Source of the DNA: Ferruginibacter sp.
GTDB taxonomy: Bacteria; Bacteroidota; Bacteroidia; Chitinophagales; Chitinophagaceae
Assembly (NCBI GenBank): GCA_025963635.1
Contig: JAOQAK010000014.1
Location: 1-64,000, forward strand
DNA length: 64,000 bases
Reading direction: 5' to 3'
Numbering within the stretch: the first letter of the stretch is position 1; every line of letters starts with the position of its first letter. Below are positions 10,644 through 19,578 of this stretch, piece after piece. Under the pieces are notes generated by a model, which was not told the origin of the DNA, made no database searches, and saw nothing but the letters and a program-made list of their open reading frames with translations. The translations under genes were made by a program, and so were the position numbers.

Positions 10644-11870
10644 ATGATAAAGCAGTTAGGCCTTATATTGTTATTATGGATCATGGTATTGGCCCTACAA
10701 GGGCAGCAAGGGATAAATGAGAAGACCACCATTGAGGGCAGTAATAAATTACCAGGAACATATTTTATAAGAAGAGGCGGTTTAAACAATTCTTTACAAA
10801 TATTTGGAAAGAATAAACAAGCCAACGTTGCTTTTTTAGGGGGGTCCATTACCTACAATCCCGGATGGAGACAAATGGTTTGTAATTATCTGAAGGATCG
10901 TTTTCCCACCACCCGGTTTCACTTCATTGCAGCAGGCATTCCTTCTTTAGGAAGTTTGCCCCATGCTTTTCGCTTGCAGCGAGATGTACTGGATTCAGGA
11001 AAAATTGACCTGTTATTTGTAGAGACTGCCGTAAATGACAGGGCGAACGGAACCGATAGTATAACACAGGTGCGTGCATTGGAAGGAATTGTACGACATG
11101 CAAGAAAGAGTAATTCGTTCATGGACATTATTGTAATGTCATTTGCAGACCCGGGTAAAATTAATGATTACAATCACGGTATAGTACCAGTTGAAATAGC
11201 CAACCATGAACTAGTGTCAGCGCATTACAATTTGCCTTCTCTTAATCTTGCAAAGGAAGTCAGGGATAGGATAACAAATGGTGAATTTAGCTGGGCGGAT
11301 GATTTTAAGGATTTGCATCCATCACCATTTGGACAGCAATTATATTTTGATGCAATCAAAAAATTATTAGTTGCTTGTTTTGATGGTGTGAACAAGAAAA
11401 CTAATGTCACTGCAAGACAATTGCCCCTTCCTTTGAACAAGGCGAATTTTGAAAATGGAAGGTACCTGGATATTATGAAGGCGGGGATTGATTCCAATTG
11501 GATGTTGGATGAGGATTGGACACCCAAAGACAGTTTACCAACCCGGCAAGGGTTTGTTCATGTGCCGGTACTGCTGACAACAACGCCCGGAGCAGCCTTG
11601 CGGTTACCTTTTAAAGGAACCGCGATAGGAATTGCGATTGTATCAGGTGCAGATGCGGGAATGATAGAATATTCAATCGATGGTGCACCCTACAAAACAG
11701 TGGATTTGTATACTGAATGGAGCAGTATGTTGCACCTGCCCTGGTATATATTATTGGGTAGTAATTTAAAAAGCGGGAGTCATAGTTTACACGTTCGCGT
11801 AAGTCAAGAAAAGAACAATGCCAGCAAAGGTTATGCCTGCCGGCTGATTTATTTTCTGGTGAATGACTGA
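10644..11870 (+). CDS. Secreted SGNH/GDSL-type esterase
   Basis: A 408-residue protein with a signal peptide (LILLLWIMVLALQGQ). An SGNH hydrolase domain spans residues about 60-250 and a beta-rich C-terminal domain about 265-405, probably glycan-binding or supporting. Block I is FLGGSIT with the nucleophile Ser68. Block II Gly is in AAGIPSLGS, and block III is VETAVND with the oxyanion Asn. The last catalytic block is DLHPSPFG (Asp223, His225); Asp and His are one residue apart rather than the usual two, so the triad Asp may be an earlier one. Such enzymes usually deacetylate plant or algal polysaccharides. The locus suggests removal of O-acetyl groups that block the galactosidase or fucosidase. 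The substrate is not readable from sequence. Confidence 0.85.
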   Translation: MIKQLGLILLLWIMVLALQGQQGINEKTTIEGSNKLPGTYFIRRGGLNNSLQIFGKNKQANVAFLGGSITYNPGWRQMVCNYLKDRFPTTRFHFIAAGIPSLGSLPHAFRLQRDVLDSGKIDLLFVETAVNDRANGTDSITQVRALEGIVRHARKSNSFMDIIVMSFADPGKINDYNHGIVPVEIANHELVSAHYNLPSLNLAKEVRDRITNGEFSWADDFKDLHPSPFGQQLYFDAIKKLLVACFDGVNKKTNVTARQLPLPLNKANFENGRYLDIMKAGIDSNWMLDEDWTPKDSLPTRQGFVHVPVLLTTTPGAALRLPFKGTAIGIAIVSGADAGMIEYSIDGAPYKTVDLYTEWSSMLHLPWYILLGSNLKSGSHSLHVRVSQEKNNASKGYACRLIYFLVND

Positions 11871-12002
11871 TGAATGTTACTACTGCTTTGAAATATGGCT
11901 TAATTGAACGAGTCGGTTTTATTTATTATAGGAATAAAAATAAAATTGACAATAGAATTATTAGTGTTGAAACCATTCCCTGGGCGGAACTAATTTGAAT
12001 AA

Positions 12003-13226
12003 ATGATACAAAGGACTGAAACCATTGATAAGCGGTACCCATTGGCTAAAGGCGCAGGCAGCGATGCCATTCACCGGGAGCCGGTTTATTCTTATGCCGT
12101 TACAAAATTGTATGATGATAGTGGCCATACAGGGACCGGTTTTGCATTTACCCTGGGCGAAGGAAATGAACTTGTTTGTAAGGCGGCTCAATTTTATGCT
12201 GACCAGCTAAAGGGGCAAGACATTGAAATGTTGATGGGTGATTTTGGCAATACATTTAACAGGCTTTCAAATGAACAGCAGTTCAGGTGGCTTGGCCCGC
12301 ATAAGGGAATAGTCCATCTTGGCCTGGCATCGGTTACAAATGCCTGCTATGATTTATGGGCAAAAAAAAGAGGGGTTCCTTTATGGAAATTATTGATTGA
12401 TTTAAGTGCCGAAGAGATCGTGAATACACTTGACCTGTCTTATCTCGAAGATGAATTAACCAGGGAGGATGCGCTGCAATTGATACAGAATAATCTTGCC
12501 GGGAAAGTAGAACGTACCGCAATTACCAACAATGGTTATCCTGGTTATGACACTTCTATCGGTTGGTTTAATTACTCAGATGAGCAGGTTAAAGAGAACG
12601 TAGAGCTAGCCATTGACAAAGGCTTTACTGCAATGAAATTAAAAGTGGGTTCGGCAGATCCTGAAAGAGATATTTGCCGCTCAAATATTGTGCGGGCTGT
12701 GGCTGGTGATGATATTAAAATAATGCTGGACGCAAACCAGCAATGGACCCTGCCGGCTGCACTAAAGATTTGCGGCGAGCTTCAGTCAATCAATCCTTAC
12801 TGGATCGAGGAACCAACCCACCCGGATGATTTGACAGCTCATAAAGTATTGGCCGAAGCCATCGCTCCCACGAAATTGGCGTTAGGAGAGCACGTGCCAA
12901 ATCGCATCATCTTTAAAAATTATCTTCAGCAAAAAAGCGCAGGCTTTATCCAGGTGGATGCGGTGAGGGTTGGAGGGGTAAGCGAATTTATTACTGTAAG
13001 TTTATTGTGCAGGAAGTATGGCATACCGGTAGTGCCACATGTAGGCGATATGGGACAGTTGCACCAGCACCTGGTATTGTTTAACCATATTTCCCTGGGG
13101 CACGAAGCGCTATTTTTGGAACATATTCCCCACCTGCAAAAGCATTTTGTAAATCCCGTAATCATTGAAGACGGTTTGTATAAAACACCCCAGGAAGCAG
13201 GAAGCAGTTGTGATCTTTACTTGTAA
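12003..13226 (+). CDS. L-fuconate dehydratase (enolase superfamily)
   Basis: A cytoplasmic 407-residue enzyme that would convert L-fuconate to 2-keto-3-deoxy-L-fuconate. The N-terminal capping domain covers about 1-140, with YDLWAKKRGVPLWKLL near its end; the barrel follows. Catalytic and metal residues are present: Lys212 and Lys214 (MKLKVG), Asp243 (MLDANQQW), Glu269 (WIEEPTHPDD), Glu296 (LGEHVPN), Asp in VDAVRVGG and His346 (VPHVGD). The 26/27/50 spacing of Asp, Glu, Glu and His matches the characterised Xanthomonas fuconate dehydratase as I remember it. GYPGYDTSIGW is also typical of that subgroup and of human ENOSF1. It precedes a symporter and a fucose-dehydrogenase-like SDR, which fits a non-phosphorylating L-fucose pathway. 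Confidence 0.9.
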   Translation: MIQRTETIDKRYPLAKGAGSDAIHREPVYSYAVTKLYDDSGHTGTGFAFTLGEGNELVCKAAQFYADQLKGQDIEMLMGDFGNTFNRLSNEQQFRWLGPHKGIVHLGLASVTNACYDLWAKKRGVPLWKLLIDLSAEEIVNTLDLSYLEDELTREDALQLIQNNLAGKVERTAITNNGYPGYDTSIGWFNYSDEQVKENVELAIDKGFTAMKLKVGSADPERDICRSNIVRAVAGDDIKIMLDANQQWTLPAALKICGELQSINPYWIEEPTHPDDLTAHKVLAEAIAPTKLALGEHVPNRIIFKNYLQQKSAGFIQVDAVRVGGVSEFITVSLLCRKYGIPVVPHVGDMGQLHQHLVLFNHISLGHEALFLEHIPHLQKHFVNPVIIEDGLYKTPQEAGSSCDLYL

Positions 13227-13401
13227 GGATCAAATCAACAATGTATGGGTAAGCGTTAAGTGAAAGGGATAACGATGCATTGTTGTTCCATCATTGCCAA
13301 TGTAAAGAGTGCGACGCCATGCTGAATTGAAAATAGTTGCCGAGCCACAAAGTTTTTTTAAGAATAATAATAAACACAAAGTCTGATTTTAATAAGCCTA
13401 C

Positions 13402-15054
13402 ATGATAAAAATACCTGATATGGTTATTAGTGCTCTGTATATATTGGGCATCTTGGCAATCGGTTTATGGGTGGGTATCAGTCACCGCAAAAAAGCAAAA
13501 GGGAATGCTGCCAATCAATATTTCCTGGCGGGTAAATCCTTACGATGGCCTGCAATCGGGCTTGCGTTATTTGCCACCAATATTTCTACGGTTCATTTGG
13601 TCAGCCTGGCCCAAAGTGGTTTTGACACGGGTTTATTAAATGGCAACTTCGAATGGATGGCTGCCTTTACGCTTATCCTGCTGGCTTTATTTTTTTCCCC
13701 CTTTTACATCAGGTCGGGTGTGGCTACCCTGCCAGATTTTTTAGAAAAAAGATATGACCGCCAGAGTCGTGATTGGCTGGTAATTATTTCAGTGGTTTCT
13801 GCCATGATTATTCACATTGCTTTTTCCATGCTGGCGGGGGGGATAGTATTAAAAACGTTGTTCGGCGTCAGCATGTATACCAGTGTTATTGCCATTTCGA
13901 TGATAACGGCTATTTATACTATCATTGGAGGATTAAAAGCCGTAGTGGTTACAGAATCAATTCAAACCGTGGTTTTAGTTACCGGTGCGTGTATCATCAC
14001 CGTGGCTGCTTTTAATAAAATAGGAGGCTGGTCGCCCATGGTACAGGTATTAACGGACCATAACCAGTTAAGTAAATTGTCGATGCTGCGCCCACATGAT
14101 GATCCCGGGGGCATGCCCTGGTATTCAGTGTTTTTAGGATACCCGGTTTTAGGGATATGGTATTGGTGTGCAGATCAAACAATCGTGCAGCGTGTATTGG
14201 GTGCAAAGGATGAAAACCATGCAAGGGTAGGGCCTTTGTTTTGTGGATTTATAAAAATATTACCCGTGTTCATTTTTGTTTTGCCCGGACTATTCGCATA
14301 TGCATTGGTGCAGCAAGGTAAACTTGATATTAGTGCGCTGAAAAGTATTGACGCCACCGGAAAGGAGATAGTTAACAGTAAAGGAATCTATACCCTGATG
14401 ATCGCGCAACTCTTGCCGGGCGGGCTGATCGGTATTTTAGTGGCTGCATTGTTATCAGGATTGATGAGCCAGGTGTCTGGTGCATTGAACTCCATTTCAA
14501 CCATGGCGAGTTATGATATTTATCAGCGCTACCGGCCAGGTGCAACCGATAAAGAGTTGATAAGGGTTGGTAAAATAGTGGCGGGTATTGCATTACTTGT
14601 ATCACTTGCTATGCTTCCCTTGTTAAATCATTATGAAAGTATTTTCAACGGCCTTAATGATATTATTGCACATATTGCCCCACCAATTACCTGCGTTTTT
14701 TTATTAGGCGTTTTCTGGAAAAAAGCATCTGCTCAATCCGCAAAACTTACGTTATGGATCGGGTCTGCACTTGGTGCCGTAGTATTTGCTTTCAATAAGT
14801 TATACCCGGCATCTATATTGAGTAAAGTACCCTTTATGATGATGGCATTTTACCTTTTTTGTACCTGCGTGGTGATGCAAGTGATTTTTTCTTATTGCTA
14901 CCCCGTACAGCACAATTCAACGAGCAGCAAATTATATTGGAAATCAATATGGGAGCCTTTGCAAACGCCGGGGTGGAAAGGATTAGGCAATTACAAATTG
15001 CTGTCCCTGCTGTTGCTGGTAATCATGGGTGTATTGTTTTGGACATTTCACTAG
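13402..15054 (+). CDS. Sodium:solute symporter (SSS/SGLT family), probable fucose or galactose uptake
   Basis: A 550-residue inner-membrane transporter with about 13-14 hydrophobic segments. Sequence marks of the SSS family include YFLAGKSLRWPAIGLALFAT near residue 40, ATLPDFLEKRYD near 110, IYTIIGGLKAVVVTE (SGLT-like IGGLKAV) near 175, and DQTIVQRVLGAKDENHARVG near 260. The second half (LLSGLMSQVSGALNSIST) matches SGLT-type sugar carriers. It lies between fuconate dehydratase and the SDR, 37 bp before the latter, so the three probably form one transcript. The substrate is inferred as L-fucose or a related monosaccharide released by GH95/GH36. Confidence 0.9.
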   Translation: MIKIPDMVISALYILGILAIGLWVGISHRKKAKGNAANQYFLAGKSLRWPAIGLALFATNISTVHLVSLAQSGFDTGLLNGNFEWMAAFTLILLALFFSPFYIRSGVATLPDFLEKRYDRQSRDWLVIISVVSAMIIHIAFSMLAGGIVLKTLFGVSMYTSVIAISMITAIYTIIGGLKAVVVTESIQTVVLVTGACIITVAAFNKIGGWSPMVQVLTDHNQLSKLSMLRPHDDPGGMPWYSVFLGYPVLGIWYWCADQTIVQRVLGAKDENHARVGPLFCGFIKILPVFIFVLPGLFAYALVQQGKLDISALKSIDATGKEIVNSKGIYTLMIAQLLPGGLIGILVAALLSGLMSQVSGALNSISTMASYDIYQRYRPGATDKELIRVGKIVAGIALLVSLAMLPLLNHYESIFNGLNDIIAHIAPPITCVFLLGVFWKKASAQSAKLTLWIGSALGAVVFAFNKLYPASILSKVPFMMMAFYLFCTCVVMQVIFSYCYPVQHNSTSSKLYWKSIWEPLQTPGWKGLGNYKLLSLLLLVIMGVLFWTFH

Positions 15055-15091
15055 CATGATTTGAATTATTTTACCTGAATAACTAAACAAT

Positions 15092-15865
15092 ATGAACCAA
15101 CTAGCTGGCAAAATTATCTTTCTTACCGGTGGATCAAAGGGGATTGGCTTTGAGTGTGCCAAAAAATATCGGGAAGCCGGCGCCCGTGTGGTGGTAGTGG
15201 CAAATGATGCTGCTTCTATTGCAGAAACCATGGCGGTATTGGGCGATGAACATTTCGCTGTTTACTGCGATGTGTCAAAAAGTGAGGAAGTGGAACTTGC
15301 TATTAGTCAAACATTGCAGCGCTTTGGCAAAATTGATGTGATACATAATAATGCCGGAATCACAGGGCCATCAGCAGCCTTGCACGATACAGATGTAATA
15401 GAGTGGCAGCAACTATTTGATGTAAATCTTAAAAGCATTTTGTTTACCACCAAATTCGGATTGGATGCTTTAAAGCGTTCGAGGGGTTGCATCTTAAACA
15501 CAAGTAGCCTGGTAGGCAATATCGGGCAGGAAAATCATGCGGCTTATTCAGCAACTAAGGGTGCTATCAATGCACTCACAAAATCCATGGCATTAGATTA
15601 TGCACCTTTCAGTATCCGGGTGAATGCAGTAGCTCCCGCTGGAGTGTGGACGCAGATGCTTCGGGAATGGAGTGCGGAACAACCTGATTCAATAAAGATT
15701 TTGGAACACCTGGATAGCATTCATCCGTTGGGCTATTGTCCCCAGGGCGATGTAGTTGCGGATGCCTGCGTATTTCTCATTTCCGAAAAAGCAAGATTTA
15801 TTACGGGGAATATTATGCCTGTAAGTGGAGGAGCCGAGCTTGGGTACCGAAGGCAATTTTTATAA
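15092..15865 (+). CDS. SDR oxidoreductase, probable L-fucose dehydrogenase (HSD17B14-like)
   Basis: A 257-residue classical short-chain dehydrogenase. The nucleotide site is TGGSKGIG (residues 12-19), the structural motif is NNAG (86-89), and the catalytic set is Ser139, Tyr152 and Lys156 (NTSSLVGNIGQ and AAYSATKGA). The second half resembles human HSD17B14, later shown to be an L-fucose dehydrogenase: SSLVG.IGQ, SIRVNAVAPAGVWTQM, and especially the C-terminal SGGAELGYR. Together with fuconate dehydratase this gives two steps of L-fucose oxidation. The alternative is 2-keto-3-deoxy-L-fuconate dehydrogenase, also an SDR. The SDR family call is firm; the substrate is an inference from context and the C-terminal motif. 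Confidence 0.88.
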   Translation: MNQLAGKIIFLTGGSKGIGFECAKKYREAGARVVVVANDAASIAETMAVLGDEHFAVYCDVSKSEEVELAISQTLQRFGKIDVIHNNAGITGPSAALHDTDVIEWQQLFDVNLKSILFTTKFGLDALKRSRGCILNTSSLVGNIGQENHAAYSATKGAINALTKSMALDYAPFSIRVNAVAPAGVWTQMLREWSAEQPDSIKILEHLDSIHPLGYCPQGDVVADACVFLISEKARFITGNIMPVSGGAELGYRRQFL

Positions 15866-16404
15866 GATTATAATAATCCTGTATCCCGGGGATATTCATT
15901 GTCTGATTGAATCGCCTACATTGTTTTTAGTTATCATTTTGCACCGATTTTTTCTTGATTATCATAATATAATCCATCAAAAAAATGAAATACGCTATTT
16001 CGGACTAACTTATTTGCACTTATTTTCACATTAGTATTAACATTTGCTAAACGAAATGCCGGCCCATCTTTAGTATTCACATTGCACTTATAAAGTTGAA
16101 AAAAAACTTGCTTGTTTATGAAATTATTTATCCAATGTCAGTCCCATTACTTTATTGTTTTTTTTATTACTCTACATCAATGGCTATGTTAATGCACATC
16201 GCCAATTGACTATAAACTGCCGATATTTTTTTTAAAGAATATCAATACAAGCGGCAGCGTTTAGTGTATAGAAAGTATTTAAGAATTTTTTCTGGCTGTA
16301 TTATCAGCGAATGCCATCTATTTTTGCGAGCTGCCAAAACTTCTAATCATTGTTCTAATTGACCCCATACATCAAATCACCATTCAAACTAAAAACTGCT
16401 ATTT
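15866..16404. other. AT-rich intergenic region upstream of the SusC gene
   Basis: A 539-bp gene-free stretch, very AT-rich, between the SDR gene and SusC. No ORF of note or tRNA was seen. The only supported signal is a Bacteroidota -7 element near its end (16319-16326). Its length would allow an operator or a second promoter, but no palindrome stands out. Confidence 0.6.
16319..16326 (+). promoter_or_regulatory. Bacteroidota -7 promoter element for the susC operon
   Basis: TATTTTTG fits TAnnTTTG, with a CTG in place of the -33 TTG about 20 bases upstream. It predicts a start near 16333 and a leader of about 70 bases before the SusC ATG at 16405. Confidence 0.5.
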
Positions 16405-19400
16405 ATGAAATTAACTTCTTCCAGGATGTGCCAATTGTTATTAATCGGACTTATAATTTTTGGGAGTATACCGATTTGTGCTTTTAGCCAGGCAAGCTAT
16501 AATGTTACCGGGAAAGTAACTGATGAGAATGGTGTTGCACTTGCCGGTATCAGTGTCATGATCAAAGGTAACAATGTGGGCACATCAACCGATCAATCCG
16601 GCATTTTCGACATTAGTGTTCCGACCCGAAATTCCGTTCTGACATTTTCCTATGTTGATTATATCAAACAGGAAATTGCTGTAAATGGTAAGACGAACTT
16701 AAACGTTCAGCTCACTCCTGATCCTAAATCTAAATCTTTGGGAGAAGTTGTTGTAATCGGTTATGGGACACAGCGGAAAGTTGACCTTACCGGCGCTGTT
16801 GGATCTATTTCCAGGAAAGACATAGTAAGCAGGCCACTTACCAGCCCCGATCAGGCATTGGGTGGAAAAATAGCCGGTGTGGTGATTGCAAACCGCTCAG
16901 GCGATCCAGCTGCTCCAATTGATGTAAGGATCAGGGGTATCGGTACGGTAGGAACTAATCAGCCTTTATGGGTAATTGATGGCGTTCCGATTGTGCAGAC
17001 GACAAACGTTACTGTAAACACAGCATCCTACACAGAATCAAATCCATTGGCAGGTATAAATCCTAATGATATTGAGTCAATAGATGTATTAAAAGATGCC
17101 TCTGCTTCAGCAATCTATGGTGCCCGGGCCGCCAATGGCGTAATCATCATTACTACTAAAAGAGGTAAAGAAGGCAAGCCATCTGTTGTGTATGATGGCT
17201 ATCGGGGATACCAGAGTATTGCTAACAACAAAAAAATGGATGTATTGAATGTAGCACAGTATATTACCTTGCAAAAAGAACTGGGCCGGGATTTTTCATC
17301 TTTTCAATCCCTCCCGTACTTTGATTGGCAGGATGCTATTTTTAAAACAGCTAAAGTTGATAACCATAATCTCTCAGTAAGTGGTGGGACAAAAACTATG
17401 AATTTTAATATCGGAGCGGGTTATCACGAACAGGACGGTATCGAAATAGCGCAGCGCTTTAAAAGGCTTTCAATAAAAGCAAATTCTGATTTTCGTGTTG
17501 GGAAATACCTGAAATTCGGAGAATCCCTTTTAATCAGTTCTACCGACAGGGGAACCCAGCCGGAAGGCGCCGCATACGCTGCTTCCACCGGGGCACGTAA
17601 TGCCCCTTATTACAGTGCTTTTGATGCTACAGATCCTTTAGGCTTTAATCCTTCTACCGCGGTAACCCGAGGAGCTGGTGCAGCTGGCAATAATTTATTG
17701 TGGGCCAATGATCCTGCTTCAGGTGGAGTGAATGTAGTGGCCAGGAAAATATTAGGCAGTGCATACGGTGAGTTTGAACCTATTACCGGTTTAAAATACC
17801 GGATTGCACTGGGGGTTGATTATAATGTTGGGGACGGCTCTCAGTTTCAGCAAGCCACCACAACTGATTATGGTGGAGGAATCAGGTTATCTCTTCTAAT
17901 ATCTGAGAGACCGATCGAACTTACGACAAATTTGACCCATACGTTAACTTATCAAAAGGAATTTGGAAAGCATAACATCACGGTACTGGCGGGAGAAGAA
18001 GAAACAAATTTCAGTTACGATAAAACGAGGTTGCAGGGAAGAGATCTTTTTAATACCAATATCATGTTTCCTTCTGTGGCAGCAACTGTGGCTTCGTCCA
18101 ATGAAGCGGATCACTGGGCCCTGCGTGGTTATCTCGGACGTGTTTTCTATAGTTTCGATAATAGATACCTGGTAACATTTAACGTTAGGCGGGATGAATC
18201 TTCAAGGTTTTCTTCTGCCCACAGGTCCGGAACTTTTCCTTCTGTTTCTGCAGGATGGAAACTGAGTGAAGAAAAATTCTTTGCAAAAGTAAATCCAAAG
18301 TCATTAAATGATGTAAAGATCAGGGCGAGTTGGGGACAATCGGGTAACCAGTTTACGGGGCAAAATTTTGCATACATGCCTGCCTTACAGACAACCATCT
18401 TTTATGTAATTGGTGCCGGGCAATCAATAGTAAGAGCACCTGCTCCCGTTATTTTCGCAAATGAAAATCTTAAATGGGAAACGAGTACCCAACTCGATTT
18501 TGGAGCAGATATTAGCATGTTAAACAGGAAACTGGATATCACTTTTGACTATTTTAAAAAGACTACCAATGATGTGTTGTTAAGTCTTCCCATTCCTTAT
18601 GCATCAGGATATTTTCTTCCGGCAGATGCCAATATCGGCAAGATCAACAACACTGGTTTTGAGTTTTCAGCGAATTATAAAAATAAGATAGGTAACCTCG
18701 GATATTCGCTGGGTGGAAATATTACTGTAATTAAAAACAACGTTGAATCACTTGGAGATATCAAAGAGATTATAAGTGGTGCAGGTGGTGCACAAACACA
18801 CCGTACAACGGCCGGAGAAGGGCTCGGTTATTTTTATGGATTTAAAACGGACGGAATATTTCAGAATGCCGCTGAGGTCGCTGCAGCACTCCCTGATGCT
18901 TTCTCATCCAGCAGAGCTCCGGGAGACATCAGGTTTGTTGATGTAAATGGAGATAAAAAGATCGATGCCAATGACCGTACAAAAATCGGCAATTCCATAC
19001 CCGGGTATTTTTATGGGATGAATGCTTCAGCTAACTATAAAGGGTTTGACCTGGGAATTTTCTTCCAGGGTGTTGGTGATATAAATATTTTTAACGCCGT
19101 ACGTGCTTCCATGGAAGATATGAAAGGCGGTAGCAACCAACGCACTTCTGTTTTATCCCGTTGGCACGGGGAAGGCACAAGTAATACTGTGCCAAGAGCA
19201 ACAGCAAGTGATCCAAATAATAATAACCGTTACTCCGACAGGTGGATTGAAAATGGCGCATATGTAAGAATAAAAAACCTCCAGATCGGCTATACAGTTT
19301 CTCAACAAAAATTAAAGTCTTTTACAAAGGAATTTATATCTGCCGCAAGATTTTACATCGGCATACAAAACCTTGCAACCTTTACTAAATACTCAGGATA

Positions 19401-19527
19401 TGATCCCGAAGTTACAAGGGGCGCCAGTTTTCAAAAAGGAGAATTCCCTTTAGCCAATGGCGTTGATCCCGGAAGTTCTCCGCAACCAAGAGTGATCCAG
19501 CTTGGATGGCAGATTACCCTTAACTAA
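16405..19527 (+). CDS. SusC/RagA-type TonB-linked outer-membrane transporter
   Basis: A 1040-residue outer-membrane importer. A signal peptide (about 1-28) precedes a carboxypeptidase-D-like regulatory domain (about 33-110, NVTGKVTDENGVALAGISVM). Then come the SusC signature VVVIGYGTQRKVDLTGAV, a plug domain (DVRIRGIGT, IESIDVLKDASASAIYGARA, ANGVIIITTKRG) and a 22-strand barrel ending in aromatic-rich QLGWQITLN. It pairs with the SusD-type lipoprotein 51 bp downstream; such pairs bind and import oligosaccharides. The substrate is unknown. Two CRTAC1-like proteins and a haloperoxidase-like lipoprotein follow rather than glycosidases, so assigning it to the upstream fucose locus is tentative. 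Confidence 0.96.
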   Translation: MKLTSSRMCQLLLIGLIIFGSIPICAFSQASYNVTGKVTDENGVALAGISVMIKGNNVGTSTDQSGIFDISVPTRNSVLTFSYVDYIKQEIAVNGKTNLNVQLTPDPKSKSLGEVVVIGYGTQRKVDLTGAVGSISRKDIVSRPLTSPDQALGGKIAGVVIANRSGDPAAPIDVRIRGIGTVGTNQPLWVIDGVPIVQTTNVTVNTASYTESNPLAGINPNDIESIDVLKDASASAIYGARAANGVIIITTKRGKEGKPSVVYDGYRGYQSIANNKKMDVLNVAQYITLQKELGRDFSSFQSLPYFDWQDAIFKTAKVDNHNLSVSGGTKTMNFNIGAGYHEQDGIEIAQRFKRLSIKANSDFRVGKYLKFGESLLISSTDRGTQPEGAAYAASTGARNAPYYSAFDATDPLGFNPSTAVTRGAGAAGNNLLWANDPASGGVNVVARKILGSAYGEFEPITGLKYRIALGVDYNVGDGSQFQQATTTDYGGGIRLSLLISERPIELTTNLTHTLTYQKEFGKHNITVLAGEEETNFSYDKTRLQGRDLFNTNIMFPSVAATVASSNEADHWALRGYLGRVFYSFDNRYLVTFNVRRDESSRFSSAHRSGTFPSVSAGWKLSEEKFFAKVNPKSLNDVKIRASWGQSGNQFTGQNFAYMPALQTTIFYVIGAGQSIVRAPAPVIFANENLKWETSTQLDFGADISMLNRKLDITFDYFKKTTNDVLLSLPIPYASGYFLPADANIGKINNTGFEFSANYKNKIGNLGYSLGGNITVIKNNVESLGDIKEIISGAGGAQTHRTTAGEGLGYFYGFKTDGIFQNAAEVAAALPDAFSSSRAPGDIRFVDVNGDKKIDANDRTKIGNSIPGYFYGMNASANYKGFDLGIFFQGVGDINIFNAVRASMEDMKGGSNQRTSVLSRWHGEGTSNTVPRATASDPNNNNRYSDRWIENGAYVRIKNLQIGYTVSQQKLKSFTKEFISAARFYIGIQNLATFTKYSGYDPEVTRGASFQKGEFPLANGVDPGSSPQPRVIQLGWQITLN

Positions 19528-19578
19528 TGATTGTCTTAATGATTCTTAGAAAAAATAAACAATACTAAATACACTAAA

